64,000 nucleotides of DNA from contig NZ_JAFLHG010000003.1 of NCBI RefSeq assembly GCF_018717645.1, positions 62,001 through 126,000 on the forward strand, given 5' to 3'. Under the pieces are notes generated by a model. The model searched no databases. It was not told where the DNA came from and saw only the letters and a program-made list of their open reading frames with translations. How positions within the stretch are numbered: position 1 is the first letter of the stretch; every line of letters starts with the position of its first letter. This document shows, piece after piece, positions 17,774 to 26,131 of the stretch. The position numbers were made by a program, and so were the translations under genes. This stretch comes from Microbacterium flavum (GTDB taxonomy: Bacteria; Actinomycetota; Actinomycetes; Actinomycetales; Microbacteriaceae).

Positions 17774-17932
17774 ATGGGCCACGACAAGAACGACGAACTG
17801 CGCGACGAGCACGCGAGCCAGGAGGAGCACCGCCAGGGCCGCCGCGACGAGGCGTTCGCCGAGGGTGACGGCGCGGTCGATGACGCCGGTTCGCAGGACG
17901 AACGCCGCAAAGAGGGTCTCGACCGGTACTGA
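17774..17932 (+). CDS. Very small hydrophilic protein (52 aa), unknown
   Basis: A 52-residue, highly charged protein (MGHDKNDELRDEH, AFAEGDGAVDDAGSQDERR, KEGLDRY) with no cysteine or hydrophobic segment, probably disordered. Support for translation is a very strong GAGGAGAGGA site about 6 nt before the ATG. No family recognised. Confidence 0.6.
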   Translation: MGHDKNDELRDEHASQEEHRQGRRDEAFAEGDGAVDDAGSQDERRKEGLDRY

Positions 17933-17973
17933 CGGTCCCGACACCGGCGGTGCCGGAGTGAGGGCGAACCCGT

Positions 17974-18318
17974 TCAGCTCGCCGCGGACGGACCGGACGG
18001 CGTCGGCTCGGGGAGCAGGCGGAGTCCTCCGGTACTGCTGGCGGCCTGGCTCAGCTCCTCGAGCCACTCCCGGTTGAGCGCGCGGGAGCGCGGCCCGTCA
18101 TAGCTGAAGTAGAGCGACGAGCTCTTCGAGATCCACACCGCGCCATGGTGGCCCGGGTCCGGCGAGCTGTCGTCGCCGTCGACCTCGGGCTCGTCGTCCC
18201 AGCTGAAGCTGAAGCTCTCATTCCGACGGATCTTGGTGATGATGACGGCCTGGAGGTGCGAAAGGCCCCAGTCGTCGATTCGGATGGCCGGTGCCACCCC
18301 GTAGATCATGTGTCCCAT
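17974..18318 (-). CDS. Small Microbacteriaceae-family protein (DUF7882-like), paralog 1
   Basis: Protein of 114 residues: GHMIYGVAPAIRIDDWGLSHL, IITKIRRNESFSFSWDDE, VWISKSSSLYFSY, LNREWLEELSQAA and GGLRLLPEP. It is clearly paralogous to the gene at 18823. Relatives are often labelled 'ATP-dependent DNA ligase' in databases, but there is no ligase KxDG motif or nucleotidyltransferase domain here, so that label is unsupported. The start at 18318 has a GGGGGG site upstream. Compared with its paralog it carries an acidic insert (DGDDSSPDPG) in the middle. Confidence 0.75.
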   Translation of the reverse strand: MGHMIYGVAPAIRIDDWGLSHLQAVIITKIRRNESFSFSWDDEPEVDGDDSSPDPGHHGAVWISKSSSLYFSYDGPRSRALNREWLEELSQAASSTGGLRLLPEPTPSGPSAAS

Positions 18319-18466
18319 GGACGGCCCCCCTTCGATCGGTCGCGGCGTCCGCCACGATCCTACGGGGTCGATTTCCTCCGCGCGGGCGGGTTCGCGGGGG
18401 ATAGCACATCGTCGTCCGAGGCGGAACGGGGTGCGATTGCGGGCGAGAAGTGGGTAAGCAGGTCTC

Positions 18467-18814
18467 ATGGACAGGATCAGCTACGCGGGAGAGTCGCTCC
18501 TGACCGGAACGGGGATCGCCCGTGCCCTGTTCGACTACGCGCAGGCGCTTGCCGAGGTCGGCTCGTCCGGCTCCATCGAGATCCCCACCATCGACGCGAA
18601 CGGCCACCGCGGGACGTCCGCGCTGCTCGTCGGGCCCTCGAGCCAGATCGTGAGCACGTCGATCGCCACCGACCTCGACGAGGTCGAGGATCCCGCTCTG
18701 GTCTCCCGGCTCACCGAACTCGCGGCGGGGCTCCGGGCGCAGGGCGGGCCGGCGCAGCATCCGCACGTCGAGGACGTGCCCCCGGGCGTCCTGCCCGCCG
18801 AGTACGGGATCTAG
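18467..18814 (+). CDS. Hypothetical protein between the two paralogs
   Basis: Protein of 115 residues beginning MDRISYAGESLLTGTGIARAL, with FDYAQALAEVGSSGSIEIPT, LLVGPSSQIVSTS and LVSRLTELAAGLRAQ. It is soluble, alternating helix-like and strand-like segments; no family recognised. It ends 8 nt before the second paralog and is probably in one operon with it, diverging from the first paralog over 148 bp. Confidence 0.65.
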   Translation: MDRISYAGESLLTGTGIARALFDYAQALAEVGSSGSIEIPTIDANGHRGTSALLVGPSSQIVSTSIATDLDEVEDPALVSRLTELAAGLRAQGGPAQHPHVEDVPPGVLPAEYGI

Positions 18815-18822
18815 GCGCGACG

Positions 18823-19152
18823 GTGGGCCGCGTCATCTACGAGGACGTCGTTCGCGCCGAGTTCGACGACCGCCTCCTCGCCCACCTGCAGATCGTGATC
18901 GGCAACAAGCTGCGCCGCGACGAGCCGTTCTATTTCTCCTGGCGCGACGGCGCGTCGGAGGGACACGGCCGCACCTCGATCTGGGTGCACCCCGGCGCGA
19001 GCCTCGTCTTCAAGTACCTCGGCGGACGCCCCGCGAGCATCAACCCGGCGTGGCTCGATGCCCTGATGCGCGCAGCCAACGCGCCGGGAGGCCTCTACAT
19101 CCTGCCGGAGCCCGCGGCGACGGGAGCCCCCGCGGACCCCGACGAGGCCTGA
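18823..19152 (+). CDS. Small Microbacteriaceae-family protein (DUF7882-like), paralog 2
   Basis: Protein of 109 residues sharing with paralog 1 the pattern G-x-x-IY, DD-x-x-L-x-HLQ-x-x-I, K-x-RR-x-E-x-F-x-FSW, IW and GGLYILPEP. It starts at a GTG at 18823 (MGRVIYEDVVRAEFDDRLL). The close spacing to 18467-18814 suggests cotranscription. The conserved FSWRDG and LPEP segments suggest a compact beta-rich fold; function unknown, and the ligase label used for relatives is not supported by sequence. Confidence 0.75.
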   Translation: MGRVIYEDVVRAEFDDRLLAHLQIVIGNKLRRDEPFYFSWRDGASEGHGRTSIWVHPGASLVFKYLGGRPASINPAWLDALMRAANAPGGLYILPEPAATGAPADPDEA

Positions 19153-19223
19153 GCCGCCGGTCCGAACCGCGACGTCCTCCGACGCGCTCTAGGCTGGTGC
19201 CACCCGTGCGAAGGAGCCCGCCC

Positions 19224-20462
19224 ATGAGCCTCGACCTGCTCGCCGCGCCGTCGACCACGACGACCGAGCCCTGGCGCGACACAGCCGCGTACTGGCGGGC
19301 ACGCACCGATGCGGTGGCGGGCGTCTCCGGGCCTGTGGCATGCATCGACGTCGACGCCCTGCGGTACAACGCGCTCGATCTCGTCGTCCGCTCCGGCGGT
19401 GTCCCGATCCGCGTCGCGAGCAAGTCGATCCGCGTGCGCGAGGTGCTGGATGCCACGCTCGCGCTGCCGGGCTACCGCGGCATCCTCGCCTTCACGCTGC
19501 CCGAAGCGCTGTGGCTGGCCGAGACCCACGACGACATCGTGCTCGGCTACCCGAGCGTCGACCGCTCCGCGCTCGCGGCTCTCGCCGCCGACCCGGAGAA
19601 GGCAGCGCGCATCACCCTCATGGTCGACGATCTCGCGCAGCTCGACCTCGTCGACGCCGTCACCGCGCCCGGAGCCCGACCGGAACTGCGCGTCGCGATC
19701 GATGCGGATGCCTCCTGGCGATCGCCCGTGCTCGGGCACATCGGCGTGCGCCGCTCGCCCGTCCACGAGCCGGCGGAGGTCACCCGCCTCGCCCGGGCGA
19801 TCGCGACCCGACCCGGCTTCCGCCTGGTCGGACTCATGATGTACGAGGCGCAGATCGCCGGTCAGCCGGACCGCACCGGAGCGCCGGAGGACACCGTCAT
19901 CCGCTGGATGCAGCGGCGCTCGATCGAGGAGCTGCGCGAGCGGCGCGGCGCGATCGTCGCCACCGTCCGCGAGGTCGCCGACCTCGAGTTCGTCAACGGC
20001 GGCGGGACGGGCTCGCTCGAGTCGACCGCCGCAGACCCGGCGGTCACGGAGACGACGGCGGGGAGCGGACTGCTCGCCGGGCACCTCTTCGACCTGTACC
20101 GCGGCTTCTCCCTCGCTCCCGCGGCGGCGTTCGCGCTCGAGGTCGTCCGGCGCCCCACGCCCGACATCGTCACGGTGCTCGGCGGCGGATGGATCGCGTC
20201 GGGCCCCGCCGTCGCCTCGCGCCAGCCCTCCCCGGTGTGGCCCGCGGGGCTGCGCACCCTCGGCCGCGAAGGCGCGGGGGAGGTGCAGACCCCCCTGCAG
20301 GGTCCTGCGGCGCGGGCGCTCTCCCTCGGCGATCGGGTGTGGTTCCGCCATGCGAAGAGCGGCGAACTCGCCGAGCGTGTCGATCGGTACCGCCTCACGA
20401 GCGGTGACCGGCTCGTCGGGGAGGCGCCGACCTACCGCGGCGAAGGGAAGAGCTTCCTGTGA
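19224..20462 (+). CDS. Fold-type III PLP enzyme (alanine racemase / D-threonine aldolase-like)
   Basis: PLP-dependent enzyme of 412 residues, of the group annotated as amino acid deaminase/aldolase or alanine racemase-like. The N-terminal barrel has ACIDVDALRYNALDL and PIRVASKSIRV, in which Lys67 should hold the PLP; further on are FVNGGGTGSLEST (phosphate-binding Gly loop) and a D-serine dehydratase-like C-terminal domain. AAGGAG lies 7 nt before the ATG. The stop overlaps the next start (GTGA), so it is in operon with the lactone oxidase. Exact reaction unknown. Confidence 0.82.
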   Translation: MSLDLLAAPSTTTTEPWRDTAAYWRARTDAVAGVSGPVACIDVDALRYNALDLVVRSGGVPIRVASKSIRVREVLDATLALPGYRGILAFTLPEALWLAETHDDIVLGYPSVDRSALAALAADPEKAARITLMVDDLAQLDLVDAVTAPGARPELRVAIDADASWRSPVLGHIGVRRSPVHEPAEVTRLARAIATRPGFRLVGLMMYEAQIAGQPDRTGAPEDTVIRWMQRRSIEELRERRGAIVATVREVADLEFVNGGGTGSLESTAADPAVTETTAGSGLLAGHLFDLYRGFSLAPAAAFALEVVRRPTPDIVTVLGGGWIASGPAVASRQPSPVWPAGLRTLGREGAGEVQTPLQGPAARALSLGDRVWFRHAKSGELAERVDRYRLTSGDRLVGEAPTYRGEGKSFL

Positions 20463-21772
20463 CCCGACCCGCCGGAACCTGGCAGAACTGGGCGCGCTCG
20501 GAGCGCGTCCGCCCCCTCACCGTCGAATACCCCTCCACGATCGAAGCCGTCCGCCGCGCGGTGCGCTCCGCAGCCGCCCGAGGGCGACCGATCAAGGCCG
20601 TCGGCACGGGGCACAGCTTCAGCGGTATCGCCGTGGCGCCGGGCACCCTCCTCGAACTCACCGAGCTGTCGGGGCTCGTGTCGGTCGATCGGGAACGGCA
20701 GCGGGCGCGCCTTCTGGCCGGGACGCGCCTGCACCGCATCCCCGCGCTCCTCGCGCCGCACGGGCTGGCGATGACGAACCTCGGCGACATCGATCGCCAG
20801 TCGATCTCGGGCGCCATCTCGACGGGCACCCACGGCACCGGTTCGCTGTTCGGCGGCATCCCGACCCAGATCGTCGGCGTCACCCTCGTGACCGCGGACG
20901 GCGAGCTGCTCACCGTCGACGCGGACCACGAGCCGGAGCTCCTGCCCGCCGTGGCGCTCGGACTGGGCGCGCTCGGCATCCTCGTCGACGTGACGATCCA
21001 GTGCGTTCCGGCCTTCACTCTGCACGCGATCGAGCGGCCCGAACCGCTCGAGGCGGTCGTCGACGGGGTCATCGAGCGCGCAGCGGATGTCGATCACTTC
21101 GAGTTCTACTGGTTCCCGCACACCGACGTCGCCCTCACCAAGACGAACACCCGCCGGCCGGCCGATGAGGCCGTCGCGCCGCTCGGCCGGGTCTCCAAGA
21201 TCGTCGATGACATCGTCGTCGGCAACGTCGTGCACCAGGCGGTCTGCAGCGCGGGCCGCACCGCCCCCGCGCTCATCCCCGGCATCAACCGCCTCTCCGC
21301 CAAGGTCTGGGGCGACCGCGCGTTCTCGGACCAGTCCCACCGCGTGTTCACGACCAGTCGCGGCGTCCGGTTCCGTGAGATGGAGTACGCCGTCCCCGTC
21401 GAGAACCTCGCCGCGGCCTTCCGCGGCATCCAGCAGGTCATCGCGCAACGCGACTGGCGGGTGGAGTTCCCGATCGAGGTGCGCACCGCGGCTGCGGACG
21501 ACCTCTGGATGTCGACGGCATCGGGCCGCGCAAGCGGCTACCTGGCGGTCCACCGGTACTGGAAGACCGACCCGACCGCGTACTTCGCCGCCGTCGAAGA
21601 GGTCATGCTCGCCCACGGCGGCAGGCCGCACTGGGGCAAGATGCACACGCAGGATGCCGCGTCCCTGCGGGAGCGCTATCCGCGCTTCGACGACTTCGTC
21701 GCCCTCCGCGACCGGCTCGACCCGGACCGCCTCTTCCGCAATCCCTATCTCCAGCGCGTCCTCGGTGAGTAA
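20459..21772 (+). CDS. FAD-linked D-arabinono-1,4-lactone oxidase family protein
   Basis: Oxidoreductase of 437 residues with a VAO-type FAD domain: AVGTGHSFSGIA, whose His52 is the likely covalent flavin site, and ISGAISTGTHGTGSLFGG. The C-terminal ALO domain has FEFYWFPHTD, WRVEFPIEVR and the signature GRPHWGKMH. Family members oxidise sugar lactones or polyols such as xylitol; which one cannot be told here. It is translationally coupled to the upstream PLP enzyme. Confidence 0.86.
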   Translation: MTRPAGTWQNWARSERVRPLTVEYPSTIEAVRRAVRSAAARGRPIKAVGTGHSFSGIAVAPGTLLELTELSGLVSVDRERQRARLLAGTRLHRIPALLAPHGLAMTNLGDIDRQSISGAISTGTHGTGSLFGGIPTQIVGVTLVTADGELLTVDADHEPELLPAVALGLGALGILVDVTIQCVPAFTLHAIERPEPLEAVVDGVIERAADVDHFEFYWFPHTDVALTKTNTRRPADEAVAPLGRVSKIVDDIVVGNVVHQAVCSAGRTAPALIPGINRLSAKVWGDRAFSDQSHRVFTTSRGVRFREMEYAVPVENLAAAFRGIQQVIAQRDWRVEFPIEVRTAAADDLWMSTASGRASGYLAVHRYWKTDPTAYFAAVEEVMLAHGGRPHWGKMHTQDAASLRERYPRFDDFVALRDRLDPDRLFRNPYLQRVLGE

Positions 21773-21850
21773 CGGCTGAGAACCCGGCCGCGCGCACGAT
21801 GGCGTGGCCTGCGCCGCGGATAGGATGAGCACAGAATCGAGGGGAGCCCT

Positions 21851-22423
21851 ATGGACATGGCCTGGCTGATCCCAGTGCTCATCATCGTCGCGCTGGTCGT
21901 GATCGTCGGTGTGTACCTCTGGGCGACGTACAACTCGCTCGTCGCGCTGAACGTCCGTGTCGACGAGGCGTGGAGCGACATCACGGTGCAGCTCAAGCGA
22001 CGCGCGGATCTCCTGCCCAACCTCATCGAGACGGTCAAAGGCTATGCGGCGCACGAGAAGGCGGTCTTCGAGAACGTCACACGCGCTCGCGCCGAGACCC
22101 TCTCCGCCTCGTCGCCCGCCGACGCAGGCGTCGCCGAGGGACACATGCAGCAGGCGCTGAAATCCCTGTTCGCCGTCGCAGAGGCGTATCCGCAGCTGCA
22201 GGCGAGCCAGAACTTCCTCCAGCTGCAGCAGTCGGTCGTCGACACCGAGGACAAGATCCAGGCATCCCGCCGGTTCTACAACGGCGGTGTCCGCGAGCTG
22301 AACACGAAGATCAAGGTCTTCCCGAACAACATGTTCGCGCGCAGCCTCGGGTTCCACGAGCGCGAGTTCTTCGAGGTGACCGGGGGCGCCGCCATCGCCG
22401 AACCCCCGCGGATCCAGTTTTGA
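21851..22423 (+). CDS. LemA family membrane protein
   Basis: Protein of 190 residues with one N-terminal transmembrane helix (PVLIIVALVVIVGVYLW) and a long helical exterior domain: YNSLVALNVRVDEAWSDI, LKRRADLLPNLIETVKGYA, YPQLQASQNFLQLQ and ARRFYN-type RRFYNGGVRELN. These are the LemA hallmarks. Function is poorly understood; the family is linked to envelope processes. GAGGGGAG precedes the ATG at 21851; ATG 21857 is also possible. The stop overlaps the next start (TTGA). Confidence 0.92.
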   Translation: MDMAWLIPVLIIVALVVIVGVYLWATYNSLVALNVRVDEAWSDITVQLKRRADLLPNLIETVKGYAAHEKAVFENVTRARAETLSASSPADAGVAEGHMQQALKSLFAVAEAYPQLQASQNFLQLQQSVVDTEDKIQASRRFYNGGVRELNTKIKVFPNNMFARSLGFHEREFFEVTGGAAIAEPPRIQF

Positions 22424-23613
22424 GCGACGAGAAGCCTCGTACTTCACTGCGGGACGCGATCCGCACCAAGACGGTGCGGGGTGAGATCGAGGAGACGCTG
22501 CCGCACGGCCTGCGTGTGATCACCGCCTACGCATGGCGCTTCGTCGTGATCGCGCTGGCGGCCGGCATCCTCATCTGGCTGGTCATCCAGCTGAAGCTCC
22601 TCGTCGTCCCGCTCTTCGTCGCGATCCTCGTGACGGCGCTCCTGTGGCCCGCGTTCACCTGGATGCTGCGCCGAGGGGTCCCGCGATGGCTCGCGATCGT
22701 CGTATCGGTGGTCGGGACGTTCGCCATCGTGGGCGGGCTCCTGTGGCTCGCGATCTGGCAGATCACCCGGGAGTGGTCGGATGTGCGGGAACGGACCCTG
22801 CAGTCGATCGGCCAGTTCCGTGACTACCTCATCGACGGGCCGCTCCATCTGACCGCGCAGCAGATCGACGCCCTGCTGCTGCAGGCATGGACCTTCCTGC
22901 AGCAGCAGGTGGACCTCCTGTGGTCGGGCGCCCTCGTCATCGGCTCCACGGTCGGCCACGTCGCCACCGGCGCCGTGCTGGCGCTGTTCATCCTCCTGTG
23001 CACCCTCGCCGACGGCGCCGGAATCTGGCGCTGGGTCGTGCGGCTCTTCCCGCGGCGCGCGCGCACCGACGTGGACGGTGCCGGGCGCGCCGGGTGGGCC
23101 ACGGTCGTCACCTACGCCCGCACCCAGCTGCTCGTCGCGACGATCGACGCGATCGGCATCGGCCTCGGCGCGTTCCTGCTCGGGGTGCCGCTCGCCATCC
23201 CCATCGGCGTGCTCGTCTTCCTCGGTGCGTTCGTCCCGTTCGTCGGTGCGATCGTGACCGGCAGCCTCGCGGTCTTCCTCGCCCTCGTCTACAACGGCCC
23301 GTGGATCGCGCTGTGGATGGTCATCGTCGTTCTGGGTGTGCAGCAGCTCGAGGGCCACGTGCTCCAGCCGCTGCTCATGGGCTCGGCCGTGAAGGTCCAT
23401 CCGCTCGCCGTCGTCCTCGTGGTCGCAGGCGGTGCGATGATCGCCGGGATCCCGGGCGCCCTGTTCGCGGTGCCGCTGGCCGCCTTCGTGAACGTCGTCG
23501 CGGTCTACCTCTCGGGCCGGAACGCGACCGGCTCACCACCGGACCCGGGCGACCTCGCGTCGCCAGAACTCATCTGGAGCACCGTTCCCCGCAGCAGGAG
23601 GAAGCCCGCGTGA
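22420..23613 (+). CDS. AI-2E family transporter (UPF0118)
   Basis: Polytopic membrane protein of 397 residues with about eight hydrophobic segments. It shows LVVPLFVAILVTALLWP near the N terminus, a long amphipathic extracytoplasmic region (about 105-165) and the C-terminal block FVPFVGAIVTGSLAV and QQLEGHVLQPLLMGSAVKVHP characteristic of this family. Members export small metabolites, Na+ or autoinducer-like molecules; the substrate is open. The TTG start at 22420 overlaps the lemA stop and is the only start giving the usual short cytoplasmic lead; ilvA overlaps its end (GTGA). Confidence 0.88.
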   Translation: MSDEKPRTSLRDAIRTKTVRGEIEETLPHGLRVITAYAWRFVVIALAAGILIWLVIQLKLLVVPLFVAILVTALLWPAFTWMLRRGVPRWLAIVVSVVGTFAIVGGLLWLAIWQITREWSDVRERTLQSIGQFRDYLIDGPLHLTAQQIDALLLQAWTFLQQQVDLLWSGALVIGSTVGHVATGAVLALFILLCTLADGAGIWRWVVRLFPRRARTDVDGAGRAGWATVVTYARTQLLVATIDAIGIGLGAFLLGVPLAIPIGVLVFLGAFVPFVGAIVTGSLAVFLALVYNGPWIALWMVIVVLGVQQLEGHVLQPLLMGSAVKVHPLAVVLVVAGGAMIAGIPGALFAVPLAAFVNVVAVYLSGRNATGSPPDPGDLASPELIWSTVPRSRRKPA

Positions 23614-24854
23614 CCACCCCCATCACTTCTGCGATCCCGACACTCGCCGAGTTCGAGGATGCCGCCGCCGTCCTCCGCGATGTCGTCGTGCGGACGCCGT
23701 TCGACATCTCCGAGCATCTCAGCGACGTGCTCGGAGCTCCCGTGCACCTCAAGCTCGAGAATCTCCAGCGCACCGGCTCGTTCAAGATCCGCGGGGCGAC
23801 CTACCGGCTCTCCCGCCTCACGGCCGAGGAGCGCGCGCGAGGCGTCGTCGCCGCATCCGCCGGCAACCACGCGCAGGGGGTCGCCCTCGCGGCGCAGAAG
23901 CTGGGCATCGCCGCGACCATCTTCATGCCGCTCGGCGTGCCGGTGCCGAAGCTGCTCGCGACGCGCGGATACGGCGCCGAGGTCGTCCTCGAGGGCGCGA
24001 CCGTGGAGACGCCGCTGCGGCTGGCCGCCGAGTTCGCCGAGCGCACCGGTGCGGTGCTCATCCATCCGTTCGATCACCGCGACATCGTGATCGGGCAGGG
24101 AACCCTCGGCCTGGAGCTGTGGGACGCCGTGCCGGACCTCGACACCGTCATCGTCGGCATCGGCGGGGGAGGCCTCATCGCCGGCGTCGCCGCCGCCGTC
24201 AAGGCGCGCGCGGCGGCCGCGGGACGCACCGTGCGGGTCATCGGCGTGCAGGCTGAGAACTCCGCCGCGTACCCGTCGTCGCTCGCGGCGGGGGAGCCTC
24301 TCACGGTCGCGACGACGCCCACGATCGCTGACGGCATCGCCGTCGCCCGCCCCGGCGACCTCACGTTCGCGGTGATCCGCGAGCTCGTCGACGAGGTCGT
24401 GACGGTCAGCGACGACGACATCGCGCGCGCCCTGCTCATCCTTCTCGAGCGCGCGAAGCAGGTCGTCGAGCCCGCAGGGGCCGTCGGCGTGGCGGCGATC
24501 CTCTCCGGCAAGGTGGAGGCATCCGGCCCCACCGCGGTCGTGCTCTCGGGCGGCAACATCGATCCCCTCTTGCTGCAGCGGGTGGTCGCGCACGGGCTCG
24601 CGGCATCCGGACGCTACATGACGCTGCAGATCCCGCTGCCCGACCGACCCGGACAGCTGGCGCGGGTCTCCGAGCTCCTCGCCGTCGCGGGAGCGAACGT
24701 CACCGAGGTCCTGCACACGCGTCACGGACAGGGGCTGCAGATCAGCGAAGTGGTGCTGCAGCTGAGCGTCGAGACCCGAGGCGCCGAGCACCGCGCGCGC
24801 GTGATCGAGATCCTCACCTCGGCCGGCTTCACCCCGCGCGTCGTCGAGGACTGA
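23610..24854 (+). CDS. ilvA: Threonine ammonia-lyase with ACT domain
   Basis: Deaminates L-threonine to 2-oxobutyrate, the entry step to isoleucine or a catabolic route. The 414-residue protein has the PLP Lys59 in NLQRTGSFKIRGA, VAASAGNHAQGVALAA, the phosphate loop GIGGGGLIAGVA and a single C-terminal ACT-like domain (about 333-410, YMTLQIPLPDRPGQLARV). One ACT and ~400 residues fit the shorter form; whether it is isoleucine-inhibited cannot be told. CAGGAGGAAG (23595-23604) lies ahead of the GTG at 23610, which overlaps the transporter stop. Confidence 0.92.
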   Translation: MTTPITSAIPTLAEFEDAAAVLRDVVVRTPFDISEHLSDVLGAPVHLKLENLQRTGSFKIRGATYRLSRLTAEERARGVVAASAGNHAQGVALAAQKLGIAATIFMPLGVPVPKLLATRGYGAEVVLEGATVETPLRLAAEFAERTGAVLIHPFDHRDIVIGQGTLGLELWDAVPDLDTVIVGIGGGGLIAGVAAAVKARAAAAGRTVRVIGVQAENSAAYPSSLAAGEPLTVATTPTIADGIAVARPGDLTFAVIRELVDEVVTVSDDDIARALLILLERAKQVVEPAGAVGVAAILSGKVEASGPTAVVLSGGNIDPLLLQRVVAHGLAASGRYMTLQIPLPDRPGQLARVSELLAVAGANVTEVLHTRHGQGLQISEVVLQLSVETRGAEHRARVIEILTSAGFTPRVVED

Positions 24855-24962
24855 GCGCCCTCGCGTTCGGCGGCGGCGCCGCGTTGTTCCGGGCTGCCGC
24901 CGGTCGCACTCATCGCCCGCGTGCGGCGACACCTCGGACGTCGTGGCCGGCGTGCCGGCTGA

Positions 24963-24980
24963 GCTCCGGACGCCCGGAGC
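24963..24980. terminator. Terminator between convergent ilvA and greA
   Basis: Seven-base-pair G+C stem GCTCCGG with CCGGAGC and a 4-nt loop, in the 155-bp gap between the converging genes. No other feature is seen in this gap. Confidence 0.5.
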
Positions 24981-25009
24981 GACCGAGACTCGAACCGATC
25001 GGGCTCGGG

Positions 25010-25498
25010 TCACTGACCGTGGTAGGTCTCCACCTTCACGATCTCGACGGAGATGTCGCGACCGTTCGGGGCGGTGTACGAGGTCTTCTCGCCCTCGGCG
25101 AGTCCGAGGATCGCCGCTCCCAGGGGGGACGCCTCGCTGTACACGTCGAGCTCGGAGCCCGCCGCGATCTCCCGGCTGCCGAGGAGGAAGACCTCTTCGC
25201 CGCCGGCGACGATCGCGGTGACGACGGTGCCGCCCTTGACCGTGCCATCCGACTCGGGGGCCTCGCCGACCACGGCATCCTTCAGCAGCGCCTGCAGCGT
25301 GCGGATGCGGGCCTCCTGCTTGCCCTGCTCGTCCTTGGCCGCGTGGTATCCGCCGTTCTCCTTGAGATCGCCCTCTTCACGGGCGGCCTCGATGCGCGAC
25401 GCGATCTCCGTGCGCCCCGTCGTGGACAGGTGCTCGAGCTCTGCGGCGAGCCGGTCGTAGGCATCCTGCGTGAGGAAGGTGTCCGTGTTCTCAGCCAC
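25010..25498 (-). CDS. greA: Transcription elongation factor GreA
   Basis: Binds RNA polymerase in the secondary channel and stimulates cleavage of backtracked transcripts. The 162 residues are full length: an N-terminal coiled coil with the tip EEGDLKENGGYHAAKDEQ holding the catalytic-loop acidic residues (Asp44 and Glu47), and a C-terminal FKBP-like domain (SPLGAAILGLAEGE). The start is the GTG at 25498, with AGGAGAAG upstream. A terminator separates it from the upstream DUF4307 gene, so it has its own promoter. Confidence 0.96.
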   Translation of the reverse strand: MAENTDTFLTQDAYDRLAAELEHLSTTGRTEIASRIEAAREEGDLKENGGYHAAKDEQGKQEARIRTLQALLKDAVVGEAPESDGTVKGGTVVTAIVAGGEEVFLLGSREIAAGSELDVYSEASPLGAAILGLAEGEKTSYTAPNGRDISVEIVKVETYHGQ

Positions 25499-25560
25499 GT
25501 CTTCTCCTAGGTCTCCAGATGGCGGGGTGGGGGATGGGCTCCCGCGGGGGGTAAACCGAA

Positions 25561-25583
25561 CGCCCCGGCCGGCAGCCGGGGCG
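25561..25583 (-). terminator. Terminator between the DUF4307 gene and greA
   Basis: Nine-base-pair stem CGCCCCGGC with GCCGGGGCG and a 5-nt loop, downstream of the DUF4307 stop on the minus strand. Confidence 0.65.
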
Positions 25584-25599
25584 CGTGTGTCGGAACAGC

Positions 25600-26019
25600 C
25601 TACGGGATCCAGCAGGAGGTCACCAAACCTGTGGTGGCCTCGGCGACGGTCGGGATCCGCTCGGAGAAGCTGCGGCTATGGGCGCTGTCGGCCGGGTACT
25701 CGACGACGCGCCAGCCCACGATGCCGTGCTCGACATCCTGGGCCTCGAGTGCACAGGTGACGGCCTCGTCACGGCGGAGCGTGACCTGGAACTGGAGGGT
25801 GACCGAGTGCGCGTCGTCGATCTGGAAGCCGATGGTGTCGATGTCGACGGAGTCCATCGACTGGGCGACGGTGTTCCACCCGAAGTACCCCACGAGCGCC
25901 ACCGCGACCGCTCCCACGGCGACCCAGGCCCAGCGCCGGCCACCGCGCGATCGTCCATAGCGGTCGTCGAGCTCGGCACGCACCTCGGGTGAGGGCGGTG
26001 TCGGCGTCGTCGTGGTCAT
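25600..26019 (-). CDS. DUF4307 membrane protein
   Basis: Protein of 139 residues with a short Pro/Thr cytoplasmic lead, a conserved ELDDRYGRS motif, one transmembrane helix (WAWVAVGAVAVALVGYFG) and an outer beta-rich domain (IGFQIDDAHSVTLQFQVTL, ITCALEAQD-like VTCALEAQD, and a Cys near the C terminus). The family is actinobacterial, of unknown function, and normally neighbours greA. The ATG at 26019 gives the family's usual start. It diverges from the next membrane protein. Confidence 0.85.
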   Translation of the reverse strand: MTTTTPTPPSPEVRAELDDRYGRSRGGRRWAWVAVGAVAVALVGYFGWNTVAQSMDSVDIDTIGFQIDDAHSVTLQFQVTLRRDEAVTCALEAQDVEHGIVGWRVVEYPADSAHSRSFSERIPTVAEATTGLVTSCWIP

Positions 26020-26131
26020 GTCGCGTCCCGGTGGAGGGGGGAGGGGTTTTAGGCTGGGTTCCAGGCTACGCGCTGCGCGCGCGGCCACCGAACCGAAGCC
26101 CCACGGCCGAGACCCGATGAACCGAGGAACG

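Noticed and set aside
17974-19152. Reading the two small paralogs as ATP-dependent DNA ligases
   Set aside because: At 109-114 residues they lack the KxDG lysine motif and any nucleotidyltransferase fold signature.
24981-25012. Minus-strand segment resembling a tRNA T-arm (GGTTCGAGTC)
   Set aside because: The supposed T-stem does not pair, and no acceptor or anticodon arm can be built around it.
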